Of a stretch of 17,856 nt of DNA, positions 9,785 to 16,177 are shown one piece after another. A model generated the notes under the pieces. That model ran no database searches. It saw nothing but the letters and a program-made list of their open reading frames with translations, and was not told where the DNA came from. A program made the translations under genes and the position numbers. Each line of letters starts with the position of its first letter. Position 1 is the stretch's first letter. The stretch covers positions 1 through 17,856 of the forward strand of contig JAJZGO010000025.1 in assembly GCA_021798415.1 (NCBI GenBank). Direction: 5' to 3'. This DNA is from Thermoplasmata archaeon (GTDB lineage: Archaea > Thermoplasmatota > Thermoplasmata > Lutacidiplasmatales > UBA184).

Positions 9785-9888
9785 TAGCGGGGCATGGATT
9801 TGAACCATGGATCTACGGGTTATGAGCCCGTCGGGATTTCAGGACGGGCGGCGACAGCCGACCGCTTTCCTGACTACCCTACCCCGCT
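9785..9888 (-). tRNA. initiator tRNA-Met (CAT) with a probable D-loop intron
   Basis: Read on the minus strand, the gene begins AGCGGGG (9888-9882), pairing with CCCCGCT (9792-9786). This gives the A1:U72 pair typical of archaeal and eukaryotic initiator tRNAs. The anticodon arm is ACGGG-CTCATAA-CCCGT, with anticodon CAT (9825-9823) and the three consecutive G:C pairs of initiators. The T arm is CATGG-TTCAAAT-CCATG. A73 is at 9785 and CCA is not encoded. The D region is too long: about 29 extra nt separate GG18-19 from the 3' half of the D stem and fold as a bulge-helix-bulge hairpin. Removing them gives a normal 75-nt tRNA. A box A promoter (9913-9918) lies about 27 nt upstream. Confidence 0.92.
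9838..9866 (-). other. predicted 29-nt tRNA intron (bulge-helix-bulge) in the D loop
   Basis: On the minus strand CAGG (9872-9869) pairs with CCTG (9843-9840), forming the 4-bp central helix. It is flanked by the 3-nt bulges AAA (9868-9866) and AAA (9839-9837). The intron body is a hairpin: GCGG (9865-9862) with CCGT (9847-9844), a T x C mismatch, then CGGC (9860-9857) with GCCG (9852-9849) around a TGTC loop. Cleavage after the second base of each bulge, the known archaeal endonuclease rule, removes 9866-9838 and restores a D loop of canonical length. The outer helix is weak, so this is a relaxed motif. Boundaries could shift by one or two A residues. Confidence 0.75.
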
Positions 9889-9911
9889 GCGGGCGCACCG
9901 AGGAGGACGGG

Positions 9912-9919
9912 CTATTTAG
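9912..9919 (-). promoter_or_regulatory. box A (TATA) promoter of the initiator tRNA gene
   Basis: The minus strand reads CTAAATAG, with core TAAATA at 9918-9913 centred about 27 nt upstream of the tRNA 5' end (9888). It is the only AT-rich element in the 71-nt gap between the tRNA and the oxidoreductase operon. Confidence 0.7.
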
Positions 9920-9959
9920 GCCCTCTCCCGGAACGCCTCAGCGGCCCCGCTCGCTCCGC

Positions 9960-10865
9960 TCAGTGGGAACCGCTCAGGTCGTCGCGCTCGCGACGGAGGA
10001 GGCGGTCCCATTCGGCCCGGACCTCGGACTGGAGACGGGCGGCGTCCTCGGCACCGAGGTGGCGGAACCGCCCCTGGGCGGCGAGGTACTCGGTGACCGG
10101 CTTCAGCTCGCCGGTCTTGCGGGTGATGCGCAGGCGGCCGTCGACGACCTCGTAGAGCGGGAAGATCCCCGAGTCGGTCGCGAGGCGACCGAGGGCGATC
10201 GTCTCCGCCGAGTCGAACTTCCAGCCCGGTGGGCAAGGCGCGAAGATGTGGAAGAACCGGGGTCCCTCGATCGACCGGGCGCGCTCCACCTTGCGGTCGA
10301 AATCTTCCGGGAAGCTCGGGTTCAGCGTCGCCGCGTAGGCCGGACGATGGGCGAGGACGATCGCCATCACGTCCTTCTTCGGCTCCGGCTTTCCACGGAC
10401 GCCTTCCCCGACCGGGGTCGTGGTCGTCCACGCCCCCCGCGGGGTCGCGCCGCTGCGCTGGACGCCCGTGTTCATGTACGCCTCGTTGTCGTACATCACG
10501 TAGATCGCGTTCGTCCGCCGCTCGAGCATCCCGCTGAGCGACTGGAGCCCGATGTCGACGGTCCCGCCGTCCCCCGCGAAGCCCACGACCTCGACGTCTT
10601 TGAGGTGCATCGCGTCGGCCGCGGCGCGCAGGCCCGAGACCGACGCCCCGGTCGCCTCGATCGGGTTGTCGAGCACCGCGACGCCGAGCGCGGTGGTCGG
10701 GTACGGCGTGGCGATGACCGTCCAGCAGCACGCCGGTATCGAGAGGATCGTCCGGGGCCCGAGGCCCTTCAATAGGAGACGCATCGCGAGCGCCGGGCCG
10801 CACCCCGGGCACGCCGCGTGCCCCGAGTACATCAGCTCCTGGGCCGGGATCGTGAGCTTAGCCAT
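9960..10865 (-). CDS. porB: 2-oxoacid:ferredoxin oxidoreductase, beta subunit (TPP-binding)
   Basis: The beta subunit binds thiamine pyrophosphate and the proximal [4Fe-4S] cluster of pyruvate- or 2-oxoisovalerate:ferredoxin oxidoreductase, which converts a 2-oxoacid and CoA to acyl-CoA, CO2 and reduced ferredoxin. The 301-residue length is typical. Cluster ligands are visible as Cys19 and Cys22 (ACPGCG), Cys46 or 47 (IPACCW) and Cys211 (APCPPGW). The TPP/Mg motif runs GDGGTVDIG (98-106) to YDNEAYMNTG (125-134), and RSGATPRGAWTTTTP follows as in PorB/VorB. ATG 10865 is fixed by a strong Shine-Dalgarno GGAGGTGA six nt upstream. The gene overlaps porA by 8 nt and is last in the operon. Pyruvate versus branched-chain substrate cannot be told from the sequence. 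Confidence 0.93.
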   Translation of the reverse strand: MAKLTIPAQELMYSGHAACPGCGPALAMRLLLKGLGPRTILSIPACCWTVIATPYPTTALGVAVLDNPIEATGASVSGLRAAADAMHLKDVEVVGFAGDGGTVDIGLQSLSGMLERRTNAIYVMYDNEAYMNTGVQRSGATPRGAWTTTTPVGEGVRGKPEPKKDVMAIVLAHRPAYAATLNPSFPEDFDRKVERARSIEGPRFFHIFAPCPPGWKFDSAETIALGRLATDSGIFPLYEVVDGRLRITRKTGELKPVTEYLAAQGRFRHLGAEDAARLQSEVRAEWDRLLRRERDDLSGSH

Positions 10866-12036
10866 CGGCCTTCACCTCCTCCTCGATATCCTCCCAGTGC
10901 GTCGCCGGCGCCTCGCCCGAGAGGAGCGTCTCGAACATCCGCCGCACCTCGTGCGGCGTGACGTCCCGGCCGCCGATGCCGGCGAGGAAGCTCGTGAGCT
11001 CCGGGCGGTTCGCCGCGGTGTAGAGCGCGGCGGAGACCTCGGTCGCCGCCGGGCCCATCCGCCCGAACGTGAACGACCGGTCGACGACGCCGATACGGGC
11101 GACGTCCCGTACGAGCCCGCGGAGCTCGTCGTCGGGGAACGGTCGGAAGACGCGCAGCTTGGCGAGCCCGACCTTCCGCCCCTCCGCCCGCAGGTCGTCG
11201 ACGACACCGCGCGCGGTCGTCGTCAACGTGCCCATCGTCACGAGGATCACGTCGGCGCCCTCGGTCCGGTACGTCGGCAGCGGCCCGCCGAGGTCGCGCC
11301 CGACGAGCGCGAGGTACTCCTGCTCGACGCGCGGGAGCACCTCGCGAACCCGCTCCATCGCGGCCCCGACGTCCTGGCGGAAGTCGACGTAGTGGTCCGG
11401 CCCGGTGAACGACCCGAGCCGGGTCGCTCGGCCCGGCGCCAGGACCGCGTGCGGCTCGCGTCGGGGGAGGAACGCGTCCACGGTCGCCGGGTCCGGCACG
11501 TCGACCGGCTCGACGGTGTGCGAGAGGTAGAACGCGTCCTCGGTGACCATGACCGGCAGGCGAACGTCGCGGTGCTCGGCGAGGCGGTACGCCTCGAGGA
11601 CCGTGTCGAGGACCTCCTGGTTGCTCTCGGCGTAGAACTGCACCCAGCCCGTGTCGCGCTGCGACATGGTGTCGGCGTGGTCCGCCCCGATGTTCCACGG
11701 CGGCGCGACGGCCCGGTTCACGACCCCCATCACGATCGGGGCCCGCATCCCGGACGCCCAGTGAAGGAGCTCGTGCATCAAGAGGAGGCCTTGGCTCGAC
11801 GTCGCGGTGTACGTCCGAGCGCCGAGCGCCGCCGCGCTGACGCAGACCTGGAGGGCGCTATGCTCCGACTCGACCTTCACGTACTGCGCGTCGAGCTCGC
11901 CCGACGCGACGAACTCCGCGATCTTCTCGACGATCGACGTCTGAGGCGTGATCGGGTACGCCGAGATCACCTGCGCGCGCGCGAGCAGGGCGGCGTACGA
12001 CTGGGCGTAGTTCCCCGAGAGCACCTTCATCGTCAT
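10858..12036 (-). CDS. porA: 2-oxoacid:ferredoxin oxidoreductase, alpha subunit
   Basis: The alpha subunit forms the active site with beta, contributing the pyrimidine-binding domain and the transketolase C-terminal-like domain. The 392 residues are typical of PorA/VorA. The N-terminus has GNYAQSYAALLA and AYPITPQTSIVEKI (about 25-38), the family signature. The middle has SSQGLLLMHELLHWASG and a VMVTEDAFYLSHTVEPV segment, and the C-terminal part shows an ILVTMGTLTTTARGVVDDLR-type Rossmann strand and VVDRSFTFG. ATG 12036 is supported by GGAGG (12043-12047) six nt upstream; ATG 12030 is possible but would have a 12-nt spacer. The gene lies 16 nt after the gamma-delta fusion and overlaps porB, so all three are one transcript. 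Confidence 0.93.
   Translation of the reverse strand: MTMKVLSGNYAQSYAALLARAQVISAYPITPQTSIVEKIAEFVASGELDAQYVKVESEHSALQVCVSAAALGARTYTATSSQGLLLMHELLHWASGMRAPIVMGVVNRAVAPPWNIGADHADTMSQRDTGWVQFYAESNQEVLDTVLEAYRLAEHRDVRLPVMVTEDAFYLSHTVEPVDVPDPATVDAFLPRREPHAVLAPGRATRLGSFTGPDHYVDFRQDVGAAMERVREVLPRVEQEYLALVGRDLGGPLPTYRTEGADVILVTMGTLTTTARGVVDDLRAEGRKVGLAKLRVFRPFPDDELRGLVRDVARIGVVDRSFTFGRMGPAATEVSAALYTAANRPELTSFLAGIGGRDVTPHEVRRMFETLLSGEAPATHWEDIEEEVKADG
10872..10879 (-). promoter_or_regulatory. strong Shine-Dalgarno site of porB inside the end of porA
   Basis: GGAGGTGA on the minus strand, within the last porA codons, matches the full anti-Shine-Dalgarno core and sits 6 nt before the porB ATG. It decides the start and shows that internal operon genes here use Shine-Dalgarno initiation. 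Confidence 0.85.
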
Positions 12037-12042
12037 CCTCGC

Positions 12043-12047
12043 CCTCC
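12043..12047 (-). promoter_or_regulatory. Shine-Dalgarno site of porA
   Basis: GGAGG on the minus strand lies 6 nt before ATG 12036, between the gamma-delta stop and porA. It favours 12036 over the second ATG at 12030. Confidence 0.75.
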
Positions 12048-12052
12048 TCTCC

Positions 12053-12907
12053 TCAAGCCTCCGCGACCATCTCGATCGTCTTCGGCGGGCACTCGGCGGC
12101 GCAGATCCCGCAGCCCTTGCAGTACTCGAGCCGGATCCGGGGGAACCCGTCCGCGCCGAGTTCGACCGCGGCGTCGGGGCAGAACTTCCAGCAGAAGTTG
12201 CACTTCGTGCACCGGTCGAGATGGATCACCGGCGTGAAGGTCCGCCACGCCGCCGTATGGATCACCTCGCTCGAGACCGAGGCGACCGGTCCCTCCGGGT
12301 GGGCGAGCGGGGCGGGCACGGCGAACGTGGCCGGTACCGGGGCCGCGGCTGCCGGGTCGGCGTTCCGAACCCCGAGGTATCCGTCCCGGGCCGCCCGATG
12401 GTTCTCGGCGGGTCGCGCCGGAACGAACTGCTCGACCGCCCGTCCGAGCGCCTCGAGCGTGACGACCCCGGTCGCTCGCGCGAGCGCGCCGAGGACGGCG
12501 GTGTTGACGATCGGCAGCATCGCGGTCCCGAGGCCGTGGGCGAGCGCGATGCGGGTCGCGTCGACGCTCGCCCGGCGGACCCCGGGCGGTGCGGCGAGCT
12601 CCTCCGCCCGCCGGGGCGTGTTCACGAGGAGGAGGCCGCCCGGCGCCAACCCCTCCGTGACCGGAGTGGTTCGCAGGAGGCCGGGGTCCAGGACGACCAC
12701 GACGTCGGGCCGGGTGATCGACGTCCGGAGGCGGATCGGGCGGTCGTCGATCCGCGTGAACGCCGTCACGGGCGCCCCCCGACGCTCGACACCGAAGAAC
12801 GGGAAACTCTGCGGGATCTTGCCGTCCAGGAAGGCGGCCTGGGCGAGCAGCTCGGAGGCGACGACCGTGCCCTGACCCCCGCGTCCGTGGAAGCGGATCT
12901 CGATCAT
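12053..12907 (-). CDS. porGD: 2-oxoacid:ferredoxin oxidoreductase, fused gamma and delta (ferredoxin) subunits
   Basis: One 284-residue protein carries two subunits that are separate in Pyrococcus-type enzymes. Residues 1-180 are the gamma domain, starting MIEIRFHGRGGQGTVVASEL, with FGVERRGAPVTAF. A linker rich in Ala and Pro (about 183-208) follows, then the delta ferredoxin domain. That domain has two complete [4Fe-4S] motifs: Cys233, 236, 239, 243 and Cys263, 266, 269, 273, each with a following Pro. It passes electrons from the active centre to soluble ferredoxin. ATG 12907 is preferred because GGTGA ends 5 nt upstream; GTG 12916 in the same frame would add three residues but destroys that spacing. 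It is the first gene of the operon. Confidence 0.92.
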   Translation of the reverse strand: MIEIRFHGRGGQGTVVASELLAQAAFLDGKIPQSFPFFGVERRGAPVTAFTRIDDRPIRLRTSITRPDVVVVLDPGLLRTTPVTEGLAPGGLLLVNTPRRAEELAAPPGVRRASVDATRIALAHGLGTAMLPIVNTAVLGALARATGVVTLEALGRAVEQFVPARPAENHRAARDGYLGVRNADPAAAAPVPATFAVPAPLAHPEGPVASVSSEVIHTAAWRTFTPVIHLDRCTKCNFCWKFCPDAAVELGADGFPRIRLEYCKGCGICAAECPPKTIEMVAEA

Positions 12908-13142
12908 CGCCCTCACCGACCCGAACGAGCCCGGGGAGAATTGATGAAGCGGGCGTCAGTTGGGGTTGACCCTGCGGCCGGCGAGCTCGTTTCGGTGAGG
13001 ACGCACCGTTCCGGAGCCGGGGGGCTCGCCGGAGAGCGGCCCCGGTCCGGGGCGAGGATCCCGCGGACGAACGAGCGGAAGAGCCGAGCGGCCTCGCTCG
13101 CCCGGACCGTTGTCGCGGGCGAAAACGGCCGGCACGGAGAAG

Positions 13143-13150
13143 CTCTAAAT
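13143..13150 (+). promoter_or_regulatory. TATA-like element of the aminotransferase gene
   Basis: CTCTAAAT is centred about 27 nt before ATG 13174, as expected for a leaderless transcript. The rest of the 266-nt gap back to the oxidoreductase operon shows no gene; only a weak AT patch near 12937-12943 could promote the operon. Confidence 0.55.
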
Positions 13151-13173
13151 CGCGACCGGTCCCATGGGGCGAC

Positions 13174-14097
13174 ATGGTCGGGATCCGCGCGCTCAAGAAG
13201 ATCTGGATGGACGGACGCCTCGTCGACTGGGCGGACGCGAAGGTCCACGTGCTCACGCACGGGCTTCACTACGGATACTCGATCTTCGAGGGGATCCGGT
13301 CCCACGACACCCCCAAGGGGCCGGCGATCTTCCGGCTGAAGGAACACATCGAGCGGTTCTCGAACAGCGCCAAGGTCTACCGGATGAAGCTACCCTACTC
13401 GGCGGCCGAGGTCGAGCGGGCGTGCGTCGACCTGGTCCGGGCGAACGGCGTGCCGGCGGTGTATCTGCGTCCGGTCGCCTTCTCCGGGTACGGGGAGATG
13501 GGTCTCGACCCGACGAAGAGCCCGATCCAGGTCGCGGTCGCCGCGTGGGAGTGGGGAGCCTACCTCGGGGCCGAGGGCCTCGAGCACGGCGTGCGAGCGA
13601 CCGTCTCGAGCTGGGTGCGGATGGACTCGCGTTCGCTACCGCCGCAGGCGAAGTGCGCCGCGAACTACGCGAACAGTGCGCTCGCGAAGATGGAGGCGGT
13701 GGTCGCCGGGTACGACGAGGCGATCCTCCTGAACTCGCAGGGGATGGTCGCCGAGGGACCGGGGGAGAACATCTTCCGCGTGAAGAACGACATCGTGTCG
13801 AGCCCGCCGGCGAGCTCGGGGATCCTGCGCGGGATCACCCGGGACAGCGTGGTGCGGTTCGTAGCGGACGAGGGACTGTCGTTCCTGCGCACGGACTTCA
13901 CGCGCGAGGAACTGTTCACGGCGGACGAGCTGTTCTACAGCGGGACCGCCGCCGGGATCACCCCGATCCGGGAGGTCGACGGGCGACCGATCGGGAACGG
14001 CCGGTACCCGATCACGAAGCGCCTCCAGAAGCGCTACGACGACGCGGTCCGCGGCCGAAGCCCTCAGTACGAGAGCTGGCTCACCTACGTCGCCTGA
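13174..14097 (+). CDS. ilvE: branched-chain amino acid aminotransferase
   Basis: A fold-type IV PLP enzyme that interconverts Val, Leu and Ile with their 2-oxoacids using glutamate/2-oxoglutarate. The 307-residue length is typical. The N-terminus has IWMDGRLVDWADAKVHVLTHGLHYG split by the usual strands, then SIFEGIR (36-42). YLRPVAFSGYGEMG (98-111) lies before the PLP lysine, assigned as Lys160 in PPQAKCAANYANS. VAEGPGENIF (192-201) binds the cofactor, and FYSGTAAGITPIREVDGRPIGNG is the C-terminal signature. The first three features favour BCAT over D-amino-acid transaminase or aminodeoxychorismate lyase. ATG 13174 fits the TATA spacing. Divergence from the oxidoreductase operon suggests a possible link in branched-chain amino acid use. 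Confidence 0.93.
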   Translation: MVGIRALKKIWMDGRLVDWADAKVHVLTHGLHYGYSIFEGIRSHDTPKGPAIFRLKEHIERFSNSAKVYRMKLPYSAAEVERACVDLVRANGVPAVYLRPVAFSGYGEMGLDPTKSPIQVAVAAWEWGAYLGAEGLEHGVRATVSSWVRMDSRSLPPQAKCAANYANSALAKMEAVVAGYDEAILLNSQGMVAEGPGENIFRVKNDIVSSPPASSGILRGITRDSVVRFVADEGLSFLRTDFTREELFTADELFYSGTAAGITPIREVDGRPIGNGRYPITKRLQKRYDDAVRGRSPQYESWLTYVA

Positions 14098-14107
14098 GGG
14101 GGGCCGG

Positions 14108-14120
14108 GGCCGAGTCGGCC
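14108..14120. terminator. palindrome in the convergent gap between ilvE and acr3
   Basis: GGCCGA-G-TCGGCC is a perfect 6-bp inverted repeat shortly after the ilvE stop (14097) and before the acr3 stop (14151). No T-tract follows. It may act as a shared 3'-end element. Confidence 0.3.
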
Positions 14121-14150
14121 GGACGAGTTCCCGAACCGACGCCGGTCGTC

Positions 14151-15251
14151 CTACGCCTCGGTCGGGACGACGCGTCGGGCCGAGAACCACGGCCGGCTGG
14201 CCCGCGCGACGTAGACGAGGGAGAGGAGCACCGGAACCTCGACCAGGGGTCCGATGACGGACGCGAACGCTTCGGCCGATGCGACGCCGAAGACGACGAC
14301 GGCGACCGCGATCGCGAGCTCGAAGTCGTTGCTCGCGGCCGTGAACGCGAGCGTCACCGACTTCTCGTAGCCGAACCCGAACCCCCGGCTGGCCAGGAAG
14401 GCGAGCGCCCACATCCCGAGGAAATAGGCGAGCAGCGGCGCGACGACGCGCAGGACGGTCAGGGGCAGCGTGGTGATCGAGAGCCCTTGGATGGCGAACA
14501 TCACCACGACCGTGAAGAGGAGCCCCCAGAGGGTGAGACGGCTCACGCTCGGGGCGAAGCGCCCGTCGTACCACGCGCGACCCTTCCAGCGGCCGAGCCC
14601 GACCCGGCTCGCGAGCGCCGCCGCGAGCGGGACCCCGAGGAAGACGAGGACGCTCAGCGCGACGGTCGTGGGATCGACCGCGATCGCCTGCCGCGGCAGA
14701 TGGAGGGCCGCGGGGAGCACCTCGAGGTAGAAGACCGCCAGCCCGGCATAGGCGAGGATCTGGAAGACCGCGTTGAGCGCGACGAGCACGGTGGCGTACT
14801 CCTCGTCCCCGCCCGCGAGCTGGTTCCAGACGAGCACCATGGCGATGCACCGGGCGAGCCCGACCAGGATCACGCCGGTCCTCAGGGCCGGCGCGTCCGG
14901 CAGCCACAGCCAGGCGAGCGCGAACATGAACAGGGGGCCGACGATCCAGTTGAGAACGAGGGAGAACACCGTGGGCTTCCACCCGCGGGCGACCTCGCGG
15001 ACACGGCCGTACCGCACCCGCGCGAGGATGGGATACATCATCAATAGGAGACCGATCGCGATCGGGACCGAGACCGACTGGACCTGCCAGGCCCCGACGG
15101 CCGTTCCGATTCCCGGCCAGAGCCGGCCGAGGGCGAGCCCGACCGCCATCGCCGAAATGACCCAGACGGGAAGATACCGGTCGACCGGGTCGAGCTTCCG
15201 GACCGGCGTCGCGTTCGCAGAACCCGCCGCGCCCGCTTCGTCGGCGTTCAT
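14151..15251 (-). CDS. acr3: arsenite efflux permease Acr3
   Basis: Acr3 exports arsenite through the cytoplasmic membrane as an arsenite/proton antiporter of the BART superfamily. The 366-residue protein has about ten hydrophobic segments. The catalytic Cys135 lies in GLARCIAMVLVWNQLAGGD (131-149), and the conserved FTAASNDFELAIAV segment (303-316) contains Glu311, both required residues in studied Acr3 proteins. This is Acr3, not the unrelated ArsB. The first 20 residues are a hydrophilic extension. The ATG overlaps the arsC stop (ATGA, 4 nt), so the two are translated in a coupled way from one operon. Arsenite made by ArsC would be expelled by this pump. Confidence 0.95.
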   Translation of the reverse strand: MNADEAGAAGSANATPVRKLDPVDRYLPVWVISAMAVGLALGRLWPGIGTAVGAWQVQSVSVPIAIGLLLMMYPILARVRYGRVREVARGWKPTVFSLVLNWIVGPLFMFALAWLWLPDAPALRTGVILVGLARCIAMVLVWNQLAGGDEEYATVLVALNAVFQILAYAGLAVFYLEVLPAALHLPRQAIAVDPTTVALSVLVFLGVPLAAALASRVGLGRWKGRAWYDGRFAPSVSRLTLWGLLFTVVVMFAIQGLSITTLPLTVLRVVAPLLAYFLGMWALAFLASRGFGFGYEKSVTLAFTAASNDFELAIAVAVVVFGVASAEAFASVIGPLVEVPVLLSLVYVARASRPWFSARRVVPTEA

Positions 15252-15799
15252 GGGACCCGCCGATAGGGGACGGAGCGGGAAGCCGCCGGGCGAGGGCCGG
15301 CGGCGCGCAGCTCGAGCCCGAGGAGTCGGACCCGTTCCCGGATCTCGTCGCGGACCCGGCGGAACCCCTCGTCATCGAGCCGGGCCGGGTCCGGCAGGGC
15401 CCAATCGACGAGGGGGCGGGTCTTCAGGTGCGCGGGGCAGCTCGCGTCGTCGAGACACCCCATCGTGACCCGCACGTCCGCGCGCTCGTCCATTTCGAGC
15501 GTCAAGGGCCGCGGGGGGTGGACGGGCGGCTCCACGCCGACCTCTCGCAGCATCGGCCCCGTACGGGGGTTCGGGGCGGTCGACGGCCGGGTCCCGGCCG
15601 AGACCGCCCGATACCCGGGCGGAGGGTCCGCGTTGAAGAACGCCTCGGCCATCAAGGAGCGGCAGGCGTTCTCGACGCACAGGAAGAGCACCGTGCGGTC
15701 GGCCGGGGTCACACCGACCCCTCCGGCGCTCGCGGGGCCACGAGGCTCCCGGCGATCGGAATCCTGCGGACCATCGTCGGATCGTCCCTCCTCGGTCAC
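15248..15799 (-). CDS. arsC: arsenate reductase, low-molecular-weight phosphatase (thioredoxin-coupled) type
   Basis: ArsC reduces arsenate to arsenite. The protein has the LMW-PTP-like loop CVENACRS (Cys41-x5-Arg47-Ser48), a VSAGTRPS strand, candidate resolving cysteines Cys115 and Cys121 (TMGCLDDASCP), and the acid loop DWALPDPA (132-139). This is the thioredoxin-linked family, not the glutaredoxin-linked E. coli type. The core starts near residue 31. The start is uncertain: GTG 15799 lies about 29 nt from the TATA-like element and gives 183 residues with a 33-residue charged extension; GTG 15712 gives a compact 154-residue enzyme; TTG 15814 falls inside the palindrome and is unlikely. The C-terminal 20 residues are also an extension. 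It is first in the operon with acr3. Confidence 0.9.
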   Translation of the reverse strand: MTEEGRSDDGPQDSDRREPRGPASAGGVGVTPADRTVLFLCVENACRSLMAEAFFNADPPPGYRAVSAGTRPSTAPNPRTGPMLREVGVEPPVHPPRPLTLEMDERADVRVTMGCLDDASCPAHLKTRPLVDWALPDPARLDDEGFRRVRDEIRERVRLLGLELRAAGPRPAASRSVPYRRVP

Positions 15800-15808
15800 C
15801 GTACCCCA

Positions 15809-15823
15809 CTTCAACGGTTGAAG
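15809..15823. promoter_or_regulatory. operator-like perfect inverted repeat for the HxlR regulator
   Basis: CTTCAAC-G-GTTGAAG is a perfect 15-nt palindrome in the 54-nt gap between arsC and the regulator. On the arsC side it lies between the TATA-like element and the expected transcription start, where a bound dimer would block initiation. On the regulator side it abuts the upstream (BRE) edge of the same element. A second repeat, CGGTT-N10-AACCG (15815-15834), encloses the TATA element. Assignment to the neighbouring winged-helix protein is inferred. Confidence 0.65.
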
Positions 15824-15824
15824 C

Positions 15825-15833
15825 GATTTAACC
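15825..15833. promoter_or_regulatory. shared TATA-like element of arsC and the HxlR gene
   Basis: GATTTAACC (GGTTAAATC on the minus strand) is centred near 15828-15829. This is about 25 nt before GTG 15854 (plus) and about 29-30 nt before GTG 15799 (minus). The arrangement repeats that of the pyrD/clpB gap: one box, two divergent leaderless genes. Confidence 0.6.
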
Positions 15834-15853
15834 GTCCGCTACGTACGCCCGAA

Positions 15854-16177
15854 GTGAACCCGACCCCTCGAGCGCTCGAGTGTCCCTGTCCGCCCGCCGG
15901 CATGATCGATATCGTGGGCAAGAAGTGGGCGATCTGCGTCGTGACGTTCCTCGGACGCCACGGCGCCCTGCGGTTCGGCCCGATCCAGCGGTCGTTGCCC
16001 GGGGTCAGCCCGGCGACCCTCACGTCGACACTGCGGGCGCTGGAACGGGAGGCGCTCGTCCGACGCGTTCGGGTCGCGAAGGACCTCCGATCGCCTCACG
16101 CCTACGAGCTTACCGACGCGGGCGCGACGCTCTACCGCAGCCTCCTGCCGCTCGCGAACTGGCTCCGCCGGGCCTGA
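15854..16177 (+). CDS. HxlR-family winged-helix transcriptional regulator, probable arsenic or redox sensor
   Basis: The 107-residue protein matches the HxlR/DUF24 family of dimeric MarR-like repressors or activators: a Cys-containing N-terminus, then MIDIVGKKWAICVVTFLGRH (17-36), the helix-turn-helix with LRFGPIQRSLPGVSPATLTSTLRALE, and a wing ending AYELTDAGATLYRSLLPLANWL. GTG 15854 fits the TATA spacing and keeps Cys10 and Cys12 (ECPCP). With Cys28 these give three candidate thiols. HxlR proteins such as HypR sense through an N-terminal cysteine. Binding of arsenite by Cys10, 12 and 28 is my inference, from the divergent arsC-acr3 operon and the absence of any ArsR gene. It probably regulates itself and arsC through the palindrome between them. 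Confidence 0.85.
   Translation: MNPTPRALECPCPPAGMIDIVGKKWAICVVTFLGRHGALRFGPIQRSLPGVSPATLTSTLRALEREALVRRVRVAKDLRSPHAYELTDAGATLYRSLLPLANWLRRA

Noticed and set aside
9701..9808. Longer permease start at 9808
   Set aside because: It would translate through the 3' part of the initiator tRNA gene; ATG 9700 is the first start clear of it.
10552..12237. Plus-strand frame of 561 codons opposite porA
   Set aside because: It is antisense to the alpha subunit gene and shows only a His/Asp/Arg/Val-rich shadow composition.
13164..15047. Plus-strand frame of 627 codons overlapping ilvE and acr3
   Set aside because: It is out of frame with ilvE and antisense to acr3, and has no recognisable domain.
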